A stretch of 64,000 bases of DNA from Advenella mimigardefordensis DPN7 (GTDB taxonomy: Bacteria; Pseudomonadota; Gammaproteobacteria; Burkholderiales; Burkholderiaceae_B): positions 4,464,001 to 4,528,000 of the forward strand of contig NZ_CP003915.1 in the NCBI RefSeq assembly GCF_000521505.1, in the 5' to 3' direction. The translations under genes and the position numbers were made by a program. Positions 8,463 through 17,195 of the stretch are shown piece after piece. How positions within the stretch are numbered: position 1 is the stretch's first letter; each line of letters starts with the position of its first letter. The notes below the pieces were generated by a model. It saw only the letters and a program-made list of their open reading frames with translations. It made no database searches and was not told the origin of the DNA.

Positions 8463-9380
8463 ATGTCTGCCGTCTACGCTTCCATTCCGTCAACGCCCAG
8501 GTTTTCTGAGCAATCCGCAACGCCTGATTCATCTTTCGAAATCCGGCAGCTGGCTGCCCCCCTGGGTGCAGAAGTGCTGGATCTGAATCTGGATCGTTCG
8601 CTGTCGGATGAGGGCTTTGCCCGTATCAGTCAGGCTTTTTCCGATCATCATGTGCTGGTGTTTCGCAAGCAGGACATTACGCCGGCGCAGCATGTGCAAT
8701 TTAGCCGCCGCTTCGGACCGCTGCAGATTCATGTGCTGCGGCAGTTCCAATTGCCCGGTCATGAGGAGATCCTGCAAATATCCAATATCCGCGAGAACGG
8801 CAAGCCGATTGGCCTGGGCGATGCCGGTGCCTTCTGGCATTCCGACCTGTCATATAAGGCAGTGCCCAGCCTGGGTTCGCTGCTGCATGCCCGCGAGTTG
8901 CCCGACACGGGTGGCGATACGCATTTTGCCAATATGCATCTGGCCTGGGAAACACTGCCAGCCTCACTGCAAAAGATACTGCTGCCGCTCAGGGCAGAGC
9001 ACACGTACATCAAGCGTTATGAAGAGCAGCGCGCGAAGGCGCCATGGCGCCCGGCACTGACACAGGCGCAACTGGATGAGGTGAAGCCTGTGGTGCACCC
9101 GGTGGTCACAACGCACCCTGACAACGGCCGCAAGACGCTGTTCGTGAACGAACACTTTACCTCGCGTATCGTTGGCTTGCCGCAGGATGAGAGCGACGAT
9201 CTTCTGCAGCAGCTGTTTGCGCATAGCATCCGCCCCGAATTCATTTATACCCATAAGTGGCAGGAAGACGATATGGTTTTCTGGGATAACCGTTCTGTCA
9301 TTCATTTGGCAGGCGGTACCCCCGACGATCAACGTCGCCGCCTGAACCGGACAACGGTGGAAGGAACGGTACCGGTTTGA
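8463..9380 (+). CDS. TauD/TfdA-family 2-oxoglutarate- and Fe(II)-dependent dioxygenase
   Basis: Non-heme iron oxygenase of the taurine/alkylsulfonate/2,4-D dioxygenase family. From the ATG at 8463 (an upstream in-frame TTG at 8445 is possible) it has 305 residues. The iron triad is visible: His126 and Asp128 in FWHSDLS and the distal His281 in DNRSVIHLAGG, with the 2-oxoglutarate-binding Arg in the RRRLNRTTVEG tail. It is followed after about 210 bases by a NitT/TauT-class importer, suggesting it oxidises the imported compound and, for sulfonates, releases sulfite. The substrate is not readable: TauD-type enzymes also act on herbicides, chlorophenoxyacetates and alkylsulfates, so I give no symbol. 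Confidence 0.85.
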   Translation: MSAVYASIPSTPRFSEQSATPDSSFEIRQLAAPLGAEVLDLNLDRSLSDEGFARISQAFSDHHVLVFRKQDITPAQHVQFSRRFGPLQIHVLRQFQLPGHEEILQISNIRENGKPIGLGDAGAFWHSDLSYKAVPSLGSLLHARELPDTGGDTHFANMHLAWETLPASLQKILLPLRAEHTYIKRYEEQRAKAPWRPALTQAQLDEVKPVVHPVVTTHPDNGRKTLFVNEHFTSRIVGLPQDESDDLLQQLFAHSIRPEFIYTHKWQEDDMVFWDNRSVIHLAGGTPDDQRRRLNRTTVEGTVPV

Positions 9381-9589
9381 TTGAGCACAATGGGTGGCTG
9401 GCAGCGCGGTCTGTCTGCCTGGATTGACCCAGGCGGCTGAGCAGATCGTTCAATACCGCAGGAGTACCTGACACACCGGCCTCATCCGGCTCCTATCCCA
9501 CCCAGCCAGCTATCCATAGCCAGTTTGCTGCCTGACAGCGACGGCCAATAACAACACTTGCAATATTCACTTTACCCAGAGAGCTCATC

Positions 9590-10624
9590 ATGATGACCAG
9601 ATCCGCCCAAGGCCCGTTACGTTTTCTGTCAATACGCAACACAGCACTCGCGCTTTCGGCCTGCGCGCTGGTAAGCACAACGGCGCACGCCGAAGGCCAG
9701 CTGCGCATTGCTGAACAGCACGGCATCGTCTACCTATTGCTGCAAGTAGTGCAGGATCAGAAGCTGATTGAAAAGCACGGTAAAGCTGCTGGCCTGGAGA
9801 TCAAACCGCAATGGGTCAAACTGTCGGGTGGCGCGGCCATTAATGATGCCCTGCTATCCGGTTCAATCGATATTGCCGGCGCCGGTGTTGGCCCGCTGCT
9901 GACCATCTGGGATAAGACCCGCGGCAAGTACAATGTTAAAGGTGTCGCCTCTTTGGGTAATTTTCCATATTATCTGATCAGCAATAACCCGGACGTTAAA
10001 ACCATTGCCGACTTCAGCGACAAGGACCGTATTGCCTTACCGGCAACCACGGTTTCAGTTCAGGCGCGCATATTGCAACTGGCCGCCTCCAAGCAATGGG
10101 GCAAGGAAGAATTCAAAAAACTGGACAGGCTGACGGTGACCCTGCCGCACCCTGAAGCGACCGGCAGCATCATCAAAGGTGGTACAGAAATCAACGCGCA
10201 CTTTGCGACACCGCCCTATCAGGAGCAGGAGCTCAAGGGCAACAAGGATGCGCATATCGTGTTGAAATCCTATGATGTGCTGGGTGGACCCTCCACCTCC
10301 ACCGTACTGTATGCCACAGAGAAGTTTCGCCAGGACAACCCTAAAACCTATGGCGCCTTTATCGCATCACTGAAAGATGCTGCGGCCTTTATCAAGGCCG
10401 ATCCGGAAGGCGCAGCCGATGCGTATATTCGTACCGCGAAAAGCAATATTGACCGCAATTTGCTGATTGAAATCATCAAAAATCCCGATATCGAGGTCAA
10501 GCTGGCGCCTGAGAACACCTTCCCGCTGGCCGAATTCATGGCCGAAGTGGGTGCCATCAAGAACCGTCCTGCGTCCTATCAGGATTACTTTTTTGATGAT
10601 GAACACAACCATAATGGCAGTTGA
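9590..10624 (+). CDS. NitT/TauT-family ABC transporter substrate-binding protein
   Basis: Periplasmic solute-binding component (SsuA/TauA-like). A signal peptide is clear: basic start MMTRSAQGPLRF, hydrophobic core, and a cleavage site after AHA at about residue 34. The mature domain has the family elements KLSGGAAINDALLSGSIDIAGAGVGP, in which the binding protein senses a substrate pocket, and a SNNPDVKTIADF hinge. The total of 344 residues is typical. A His/Asp-rich tail (DDEHNHNG) is unusual for the family and might bind metal non-specifically. It is the first of three tightly packed transporter genes (3 bases to the ATPase). Taurine, alkanesulfonates or another sulfur/nitrogen compound are possible substrates. 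Confidence 0.88.
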   Translation: MMTRSAQGPLRFLSIRNTALALSACALVSTTAHAEGQLRIAEQHGIVYLLLQVVQDQKLIEKHGKAAGLEIKPQWVKLSGGAAINDALLSGSIDIAGAGVGPLLTIWDKTRGKYNVKGVASLGNFPYYLISNNPDVKTIADFSDKDRIALPATTVSVQARILQLAASKQWGKEEFKKLDRLTVTLPHPEATGSIIKGGTEINAHFATPPYQEQELKGNKDAHIVLKSYDVLGGPSTSTVLYATEKFRQDNPKTYGAFIASLKDAAAFIKADPEGAADAYIRTAKSNIDRNLLIEIIKNPDIEVKLAPENTFPLAEFMAEVGAIKNRPASYQDYFFDDEHNHNGS

Positions 10625-10627
10625 CAT

Positions 10628-11617
10628 ATGGCACATGTATTGAAAAACTCCTCATTACGCTTGTCTGCCGCTGCAGCAGAACCGCTGCAACAGGTGCCGC
10701 GTAACGTTCAGAGAGCTCCTGTTGGTTCGGTGGAGCCCACACCTTCGCAGCGCGGCGATACATTGCAGTCTGCCCGGCTGCCGGAGGCGCTGCTGCGTGC
10801 ACAACAGGTGAATCTGCAGTACCAGACCGATAAGGCAATCGTCCAGGCAACGCGTGACGTTAGTTTTTCTATCTACAAAGGCGACCGCTTCATTTTGCTG
10901 GGCCCGTCCGGTTGCGGCAAATCCAGTCTGCTCAAAGCAGCGGCGGGTTTTATCAAGCCGCGCTCCGGTTCCTTTACCCTGAATGGCAAAGCCATTTCCG
11001 GGCCCGGCCCTGACCGCGTGGTGGTGTTTCAGGAGTTCGATCAGCTCGCCCCCTGGAAGACGGTACTGCAGAATGTCGTCTTTGCCCTGCGCGCCTCGCG
11101 TACGCTGAACAAAGTGCAGGCAAAAGAACGGGCCGAACATTATTTGCACCGCGTCGGCCTGGGCCGCTTTCTGCATGCCTATCCGCATACGCTGTCGGGT
11201 GGCATGAAGCAGCGCGTCGCGATTGCGCGCGCCCTGGCAATGGAACCGGCCATATTGCTGATGGACGAACCGTTCGCTGCACTGGATGCGCTTACCCGAC
11301 GCAAAATGCAGGAAGAATTATTGCAATTGTGGGATGAAACCCGGGTCACACTCATGTTCGTGACCCATTCAATAGAAGAAGCCCTGATTCTTGGCAACCG
11401 GATTTTGCTGTTGTCGCCGCATCCGGGCCAGGTGCGCGCGGAACTCAACAGCCATCAATTCAATATGGACAGTGCAGGCAGTGAGGCGTTTCAGGCGGCC
11501 ACACAGCGTATTCATCGCCTGCTGTTCGAAGAAGCAGAAGCGGTGACGACCGAACACGCCAGCAATCACCCAGGCATTACAGAGTCCGCATATGAGCCAG
11601 CCCAGTCTACATATTGA
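10628..11617 (+). CDS. NitT/TauT-family ABC transporter ATP-binding protein
   Basis: Cytoplasmic ATPase driving the importer (SsuB/TauB class). The 329-residue protein has Walker A GPSGCGKSS at about 92-100, a Q-loop in VVFQEFDQLAPWKTV, the ABC signature LSGGMKQRVAIARAL near 188, Walker B LLMDEPFAALD near 207-216 and the switch His in FVTHSIEEA. Roughly 56 extra N-terminal residues, rich in Ala/Pro/Gln, precede the ABC domain and a 60-residue tail follows it, so it is longer than the usual 255-270. Its 3-prime end overlaps the permease by 26 bases, which implies translational coupling. Confidence 0.92.
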   Translation: MAHVLKNSSLRLSAAAAEPLQQVPRNVQRAPVGSVEPTPSQRGDTLQSARLPEALLRAQQVNLQYQTDKAIVQATRDVSFSIYKGDRFILLGPSGCGKSSLLKAAAGFIKPRSGSFTLNGKAISGPGPDRVVVFQEFDQLAPWKTVLQNVVFALRASRTLNKVQAKERAEHYLHRVGLGRFLHAYPHTLSGGMKQRVAIARALAMEPAILLMDEPFAALDALTRRKMQEELLQLWDETRVTLMFVTHSIEEALILGNRILLLSPHPGQVRAELNSHQFNMDSAGSEAFQAATQRIHRLLFEEAEAVTTEHASNHPGITESAYEPAQSTY

Positions 11618-12485
11618 ACCACCTATCCGCCCGGAGTTCGAATATCCGCTCTCTGCGCTGAGGCCGGCGACACAGGCCGAATCGATTCGTGAACCGTTAA
11701 GCCTGGCGCAGCGCCTGCTCAATCATGATGGTGTGCGCAAGATCCTGATTCTGGTTGTGCTGGCCGTAATCTGGGAAGTCGTTGGTCGCTGGCAGGACAA
11801 TGAGCTGCTTCTACCCACCTTCGGCGCCACCCTTGGCGCCATGTGGGCTGACCTGATCAACGGTGAGTTACCGGCCCGCATGGCGATCTCGCTGTCGGTA
11901 CTGCTGCAAGGCTATGCGCTGGGCGTGATCTTTGCTTTTTTTCTGACCACATTTGCCATATCCACCCGGCTGGGGCGGGATATTCTTTCCACCCTTACGT
12001 CCATGTTCAATCCCCTGCCGGCCATTGCCCTGCTACCGCTGGCACTGATGTGGTTCGGGCTGGGTACCACCAGCTTATTGTTTGTACTGATTCATTCGGT
12101 CATGTGGCCGCTGGCCCTGAACACCTTCGCCGGCTTTCAGAGTGTGCCGCAAACGCTGCGCATGGCAGGACAGAATTATGGTCTGCGCGGCCTGCGGTTT
12201 GTCTGGCAGATCCTGATTCCGGCCGCGCTGCCTTCTATCGTATCCGGTCTGAAAGTGGGCTGGGCCTTTGCCTGGCGTACGCTGATCGCGGCAGAAATGG
12301 TCTTTGGCGCCTCCTCCGGTCAGGGCGGGCTGGGCTGGTATGTTTTTCAGCACAGGAATGAACTGGAAACCGCGCAGGTATTTGCCGGGCTGGTGATGGT
12401 CGTGATCCTGGGCCTGGTGGTTGAAAACCTGGTCTTTACCACCCTGGAGAAACTGACGGTACGACGCTGGGGGACGCAGCAGTAG
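11592..12485 (+). CDS. NitT/TauT-family ABC transporter permease
   Basis: Inner-membrane permease (SsuC/TauC class, BPD_transp_1 fold). The 297-residue protein has about 45 hydrophilic N-terminal residues and then roughly six hydrophobic helices. The EAA coupling loop that contacts the ATPase is near residue 190-210, where QNYGLRGLRFVWQILIPAALP carries the G and the LPxALP ending. It overlaps the upstream ATPase gene by 26 bases and is the last gene of the operon before the terminator at 12638-12678. Confidence 0.92.
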   Translation: MSQPSLHIEPPIRPEFEYPLSALRPATQAESIREPLSLAQRLLNHDGVRKILILVVLAVIWEVVGRWQDNELLLPTFGATLGAMWADLINGELPARMAISLSVLLQGYALGVIFAFFLTTFAISTRLGRDILSTLTSMFNPLPAIALLPLALMWFGLGTTSLLFVLIHSVMWPLALNTFAGFQSVPQTLRMAGQNYGLRGLRFVWQILIPAALPSIVSGLKVGWAFAWRTLIAAEMVFGASSGQGGLGWYVFQHRNELETAQVFAGLVMVVILGLVVENLVFTTLEKLTVRRWGTQQ

Positions 12486-12562
12486 CCGGCGCAGGCATCC
12501 GTTGCCAGACCGTATCGTGCGCGCATGACTGAGCGACAGAAAACGCGTGAACGAATTGAAGC

Positions 12563-12620
12563 GTTGAAGAGTTGAAGAGTTGATGCAGTGATGCAGTGAT
12601 GCAGTGATGCAGTGATGCAG
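12563..12620. repeat. 8-bp-period tandem array (microsatellite)
   Basis: Five perfect contiguous copies of TGATGCAG occupy 12581-12620, preceded in the same 8-base phase by two copies of GTTGAAGA at 12563-12578. It sits in the convergent gap between the ABC permease and ccsB, outside any supported gene. Such arrays can change copy number by slippage. Confidence 0.93.
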
Positions 12621-12637
12621 TAACGATTTTCCCTGTT

Positions 12638-12678
12638 GGGATACCCGATTGCAATATAACCGGGTATCCCTTTTTTTT
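12638..12678 (+). terminator. Intrinsic terminator of the dioxygenase/ABC operon
   Basis: Perfect 10-base arms GGGATACCCG (12638-12647) and CGGGTATCCC (12661-12670) with a 13-base loop, followed by eight T (12671-12678). It ends plus-strand transcription ahead of the convergent ccsB. Confidence 0.93.
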
Positions 12679-12707
12679 GCCCTGCGACACGAGCCGCAGA
12701 CGGTGAC

Positions 12708-14060
12708 TTAGAGCTCGCCGTAGGAGTGCAGGCCTGACAGGAAGATATTAACGCCCAGGAAGGCAAAGCTGGTGATAACCAGACCAATCAGTGCCCAGTA
12801 GGCCGCGAAGGTGCCGCGCATGCCTTTCATCAGGCGCAGGTGCAGCCAGGCTGCATAATTGAGCCAGACGATGAAGGCCCAGGTTTCTTTCGGGTCCCAT
12901 TGCCAATAGGTGCCCCAGGCATCGGCAGCCCAGAATGCGCCCAGAATGGTGGCCACGGTGAAAAAAGCAAAACCGATGGAGATGGAGCGGTACATAATGT
13001 CGTCCAGCACTTCCAGTGGCGGCAATTTGGCGGCAATCACGCGACGTCCGAGCAAAATGGCCGCGACAATAGCCAGGCTGACCAGAAAGTAGACGAACCA
13101 GAAGCCCATATTGTCTTTGTCACGGAAAATAAACAATTCCGACACCATGGCCCCCCCCACAAATAATAGGGGAATCATGGGTTTCCAGCTGCTGGTAGCG
13201 CCGTGCTGCTTAACCAGATAGGCAAAACCCACCATAGCCGACAGGGCAAAGGAACCATAGCCGATGAAATTGGCCGGCACGTGCAGTTTCATCCACCAGC
13301 TGCGCAGTGCGTTGTTCAAGGGCGTAATCACCGCAGCATCGCGCTCGAATGTGTACCACAACAGGAAAATCACCGCAGAAGAGATAACCAGCAGCACAAA
13401 GCCACCCAGGGCGCGGGTGTTATAGCGTTTCTCGTAATACAGGTAGAACAGGGCCGTGATCAGACAGAACAGTACGAACACTTCATACAGATTGCTGACG
13501 GGAATGTGTCCCATGTCGGGCGCGATCAGATGACCCTCACGCCAGCGCACCAGCAGGCCGGTAAAACCGGCGAAGACGCCGGCCCAGGTAAGCGCTGAAC
13601 CCATCCAGGCACCCGTCGTACTGACAAAACCGATCCAGTAGCAGACTGTTGCCATAAAGAACAGAGCGCACATCCACAGGATGGCCGATTGCGAGGACAG
13701 CAGATACTTCAGCAGAAAATTGCTTTCCGCATGAGCCAGCTGCCCGTCATAAAGCCATAGGGCCAGACCGGCAGCCAGGGCACAGGCGATCATCAGCTTG
13801 CGTGCCGGCCGCCACAGCCAGCCAATCCAGGTGGCTGCGAACGTCATGCCGACCAGAATGGCTTTCTCGTAATAATCCATCGAATCGGGATATTGAACGA
13901 TGGCGTAGACAGCCCCTGCCAGCAACACCAGCAGGAATAATATGTCCGAAAAATCCGGTTTACCGCGCAACACGCGGTTGTCACCGGATTCGGTGATGTT
14001 CTTCTCCCAATCGACCAGCTGGTCGGCTGCCCCTGATGCAGTCACAACGGTATTTGACAT
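12708..14060 (-). CDS. ccsB: Cytochrome c maturation protein CcsB (CcsA/ResC-type heme handler)
   Basis: Multi-spanning inner-membrane protein of the System II (Ccs) pathway that brings heme to apocytochromes c on the periplasmic side. The 450-residue protein has many hydrophobic helices and the tryptophan-rich heme-handling WWD region near residues 375-395 (AADAWGTYWQWDPKETWAF). Histidines suited to heme ligation lie in KLHVPANFIGYGSF and AAWLHLRLMKG. It lies 8 bases downstream of resB on the same strand, so the two form the ResBC/CcsBA complex. Gene naming (ccsA versus ccsB) differs between organisms. Confidence 0.93.
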   Translation of the reverse strand: MSNTVVTASGAADQLVDWEKNITESGDNRVLRGKPDFSDILFLLVLLAGAVYAIVQYPDSMDYYEKAILVGMTFAATWIGWLWRPARKLMIACALAAGLALWLYDGQLAHAESNFLLKYLLSSQSAILWMCALFFMATVCYWIGFVSTTGAWMGSALTWAGVFAGFTGLLVRWREGHLIAPDMGHIPVSNLYEVFVLFCLITALFYLYYEKRYNTRALGGFVLLVISSAVIFLLWYTFERDAAVITPLNNALRSWWMKLHVPANFIGYGSFALSAMVGFAYLVKQHGATSSWKPMIPLLFVGGAMVSELFIFRDKDNMGFWFVYFLVSLAIVAAILLGRRVIAAKLPPLEVLDDIMYRSISIGFAFFTVATILGAFWAADAWGTYWQWDPKETWAFIVWLNYAAWLHLRLMKGMRGTFAAYWALIGLVITSFAFLGVNIFLSGLHSYGEL

Positions 14061-14068
14061 AATTGCCC

Positions 14069-16192
14069 CTAGGCTTTTTCGTTGCCGGTAAAGTGATGGC
14101 GGAAGCGTTCGAATTCACGATTGAAGTCGAGCGTGCGTTTTTGCGATGTCATGGCCGCCATCATGCGGCTATCCTGATCATCCTGACCGGGTTTGACCCA
14201 AATCCAGATACGGCGATCGCGGATGTAGAACATGGAAAACACACCCAATATAAGCAGGATTGATCCCCCATATACCAATAGTTTACCCGGGGAACGCGTG
14301 GCCTGCAAAACACTGGCCTGAATGTGCTGAAAGGTTTTCAGCTGGAAAAACATGGGTGCAGGGTAATTGGTCAGGTCAGAAACAGCACGCAGCGACAGAT
14401 CAAACCAGCGCGCCTGGGCCTGAGCGTCCGGCCCGTCGAAGACGATGGGCGCCTGACCATCCCGTTCACGCACCAGATTACGCAATTCAATGGCGCTGAA
14501 CAACAGATATTCGCGCAAAATCTTCTTCATGGGTTCGCGCAGTTGCTCCGGTACCCGATCTTTTTCCGGCACACCTTCGCCATCCACATATTTATCGATG
14601 CCAACAAAACCGTCTGCAGCAAACACGCTGAGTGCACGTTCGGCCAGCTGAACAATAACCGACTTATCAATCCGGCCATCCTGATTCTTTTCTGCGTAGG
14701 CTGTTGCCGCTTGCAGGCGCAGCGCCTTGTCATTGAACGCCGCGCGCAACGCCAGAAACTCATTGACCGTACTTTTGCCGTCGGCAGGAATCCGGACATA
14801 ACGGAACGTCATGTCGCCAGGCACCTGCATACCAATCAGAAAAACCGGCGCCTCTTCAAGCATGACCGGCAGCATGTAGTTATTGAACTTGATGGACTGA
14901 TTGCGATCATCGGTCAGCGTATAGGACACGCTGGGGCCGATGTTGCGCAGTTTTTTGTCATTTTTGCCGGCAGCGCTGCCGGTCACGGCCAGGATGTCCT
15001 CCTGGAATGTTTTGGGACGGGCTGCGCCCGGGTTGGGAGCGGAGAGATCTTCAACGTTGATGGGCTTGAAGTCATCGAAGGTCAGGGTATAGTTTTTGCT
15101 CTGACCATTGAGCGTGGTGGTCACAGTGGCCTGCTCACCGACCGCGCCGGACACTTCAAAGGGTGTCGTGTCGCTGCCCGCCAGCGGGTAGCCGTTAACG
15201 GAGACCTTGGAGCCTCCATCATGAAAACTGGACTGATACAGGGTAATGCCATGCATCTGAAACGGATGATTGACCTCGATGATTTCGTTGGAGGCCTGGC
15301 CCGTTGCTCTGTCGGTAATCGTCACATCGCTGGCAAAGCGCTTGGGCATGCCATTGGTTTCGTAATACTCGATGATGAATTTATTGAGCTTGATATCGAA
15401 CGGCAGCATTTGCAGATACTGCCCGCCGCTGAGCGCCAGAATGCCGGTGTTGGATGAATTGCCTTCTGCGATGGAGACATTACCGCGAAAGCTGGGATTG
15501 CCTGGCGAAAACCGCGCCGACTCAGGCACATCGGATACATAGCGGGCGCTATCAGGAATAGGCTGTTTGTGGCCTAGCCAGATTTGCAGACGGTTGGGCA
15601 ACTCGCTGTCGAGCAGCCCGCCGATACAGACAATCACAATGGCCGAATGCGCAAAAATATAGCCCAGCCGATTGGCACTGCCCTTTTTGGCTGCCAGCAA
15701 CGTGCCGCTGGCATCGGTTTTTTCTTTGACCGCGTAGCCTTCCTTTTTCAGCCAGCCCCGGACGTGCGCCAGTGAGGTCGCAGATGTCTGACCCGTCTGG
15801 ATATCAAAGCGATGGGGAAAGGCGCGCAGGCTGCCTTCGCGGATATATTCGCGAAACGAGCGCATGTCCTTGATCATTTTGGGCGCATTACGTATCACGC
15901 ATATACTGGTAGACACCACCAGAAAAGCCATGATCAGCAGGAACCACCAGGTGTTATAGACTTGCGCGACGCCAAATTTGCTGAACACGGCATACCAGTA
16001 CATACCGAATTGGTCGGTGTAGGTCAGTTCGGGCTGGCTTTGCTGCAGGACAGTGCCGATAATGCTGGCCACGCAGATAAACATGAGCAGGCTCACTGCA
16101 AAACGCATGGAGCCAAGCAATTCAACGAGCTGGGCACCCCAGGCTCTGGTAGTGGGTCTGGATATTGAGTTTGTCATAAGAAAAAGGGGCAC
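14069..16192 (-). CDS. resB: Cytochrome c biogenesis protein ResB (Ccs1)
   Basis: System II cytochrome c maturation partner that holds apocytochrome and works with CcsB at the inner membrane. The 707-residue protein begins with membrane helices (SLLMFICVASIIGTVLQQS near 30-50, then FLLIMAFLVVSTSICVIR), a third (IFAHSAIVIVCIGGLLDS), and a large periplasmic domain of about 400 residues with repeated beta-strand segments. A last helix (KLLVYGGSILLILGVFSMFY) and a charged cytoplasmic tail follow. This topology is typical of ResB. It is co-transcribed with ccsB and preceded on the same strand by a diheme cytochrome c gene, a plausible client of the system. Confidence 0.93.
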   Translation of the reverse strand: MPLFLMTNSISRPTTRAWGAQLVELLGSMRFAVSLLMFICVASIIGTVLQQSQPELTYTDQFGMYWYAVFSKFGVAQVYNTWWFLLIMAFLVVSTSICVIRNAPKMIKDMRSFREYIREGSLRAFPHRFDIQTGQTSATSLAHVRGWLKKEGYAVKEKTDASGTLLAAKKGSANRLGYIFAHSAIVIVCIGGLLDSELPNRLQIWLGHKQPIPDSARYVSDVPESARFSPGNPSFRGNVSIAEGNSSNTGILALSGGQYLQMLPFDIKLNKFIIEYYETNGMPKRFASDVTITDRATGQASNEIIEVNHPFQMHGITLYQSSFHDGGSKVSVNGYPLAGSDTTPFEVSGAVGEQATVTTTLNGQSKNYTLTFDDFKPINVEDLSAPNPGAARPKTFQEDILAVTGSAAGKNDKKLRNIGPSVSYTLTDDRNQSIKFNNYMLPVMLEEAPVFLIGMQVPGDMTFRYVRIPADGKSTVNEFLALRAAFNDKALRLQAATAYAEKNQDGRIDKSVIVQLAERALSVFAADGFVGIDKYVDGEGVPEKDRVPEQLREPMKKILREYLLFSAIELRNLVRERDGQAPIVFDGPDAQAQARWFDLSLRAVSDLTNYPAPMFFQLKTFQHIQASVLQATRSPGKLLVYGGSILLILGVFSMFYIRDRRIWIWVKPGQDDQDSRMMAAMTSQKRTLDFNREFERFRHHFTGNEKA

Positions 16193-16214
16193 ACGATGCG
16201 CGCTACCCCTTCTT

Positions 16215-16252
16215 TGACCCGTTACGATGGAAAAGTTCCATAAAACGGGTCA
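16215..16252. other. Strong hairpin between the cytochrome c gene and resB
   Basis: Outer arms TGACCCGTT (16215-16223) and AACGGGTCA (16244-16252) are perfect, and the interior adds TGGAA / TTCCA around an AAG loop. It lies in the leader of resB, or the trailer of the upstream cytochrome gene, on the minus strand. There is no T-run on either side, so it may be an mRNA end-stabilising or processing structure rather than a terminator. Confidence 0.6.
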
Positions 16253-16308
16253 GAAATTGCCGGTGGCCGTTATATGCCTGATTGCCGACCGACCATGATG
16301 CTGTTGTA

Positions 16309-17022
16309 TCAGCGAATACCGGCTGCGTAATCGGCAACGGCCTGGATGTCTGCCTTGTTCATGCGGTTGGCAATTTTACCCATCATGTTTTCTGCACCGC
16401 CCTGCTGGCGATAGCCATCAGCAAAGGCATGCAACTGAGCTTCCAGGTACTCTGGGTGCTGCCCGGACAAACGAGGGAAAGCAGATGGGATACCCTGTCC
16501 GGTCGCACCGTGGCATGACGCACAGGCGGGAACGCTACGCTCGGGGATACCGGCACGCCAGATCTGACGACCGCGCTCTACCACTTTCTTGTTGTCGCCC
16601 TGTTTGGCCTTGGCAGGCTGGGTCAATTGCTGTTTGCTCAGGAAGACTGACAGGTTCTGCATGTCTTCCTTGGTCATTTGGGCTACGATAGGCGCCATGG
16701 CAGTCGGTTTGCCATCGGCTGTACCGCGAATGACTTTGTCGGCAGGTGCCTTGAAATGTTCGAGTTGCAGGGCGATATACTCATGAGGCATACCAGCCAG
16801 ATTGGGATACATGGGAACGCCGCTATTGCCATTGGCGCCATGACAGGCCACACAGGCGAGAATGCCGCGAGAAGTATCACCCTTTGTATACAGGGCTGCG
16901 CCTTTTTCGGCATCGGGAACAGCGGAGGCAGCTGCCGCCTCTGCGCCGAAAGCTGCTGTACCGAAGGCCATGCCAGCCAAAACACTGCCGGCAACCAGAA
17001 TGTTTGATAAAACTCGCTTCAT
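16309..17022 (-). CDS. Diheme cytochrome c (c4-type)
   Basis: Exported electron carrier with two class I cytochrome c domains. From the ATG at 17022 (good ribosome site AGAGGA 8 bases upstream) it has 237 residues; a longer frame to 17070 lacks a signal sequence start. A signal peptide with a cleavage site after AFG near residue 26 is followed by heme motifs CVACH (57-61) and CASCH (167-171). Candidate axial Met residues lie in PTAMAPIV near 109 and in the ENMMGKI segment near the C-terminus. It resembles cytochrome c4, which passes electrons to terminal oxidases. It is divergent from engB and next to the resB-ccsB maturation genes. Confidence 0.92.
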   Translation of the reverse strand: MKRVLSNILVAGSVLAGMAFGTAAFGAEAAAASAVPDAEKGAALYTKGDTSRGILACVACHGANGNSGVPMYPNLAGMPHEYIALQLEHFKAPADKVIRGTADGKPTAMAPIVAQMTKEDMQNLSVFLSKQQLTQPAKAKQGDNKKVVERGRQIWRAGIPERSVPACASCHGATGQGIPSAFPRLSGQHPEYLEAQLHAFADGYRQQGGAENMMGKIANRMNKADIQAVADYAAGIR

Positions 17023-17195
17023 GAATATCCTCTGTGATCCCGGGGATCTGGGGCGCACTTTAGCAGCCACGGCCCGTATTTTAAAAGATAAATGCGTATA
17101 AACACGGAAGTATAAACCTCAAACATGAATTTAGGCATTTTTTGGCTTAGCAATTATACAATAGAGGACGAATCCTTTTTTTGCCGGAACCCTTT

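Noticed and set aside
12581..12620. Could the tandem array be CRISPR?
   Set aside because: Units are 8 bases and contiguous with no spacers.
12436..12690. Frame over the 8-bp tandem array on the minus strand
   Set aside because: Its repetitive His/Cys/Ile/Thr string is only the translation of the array and overlaps ccsB.
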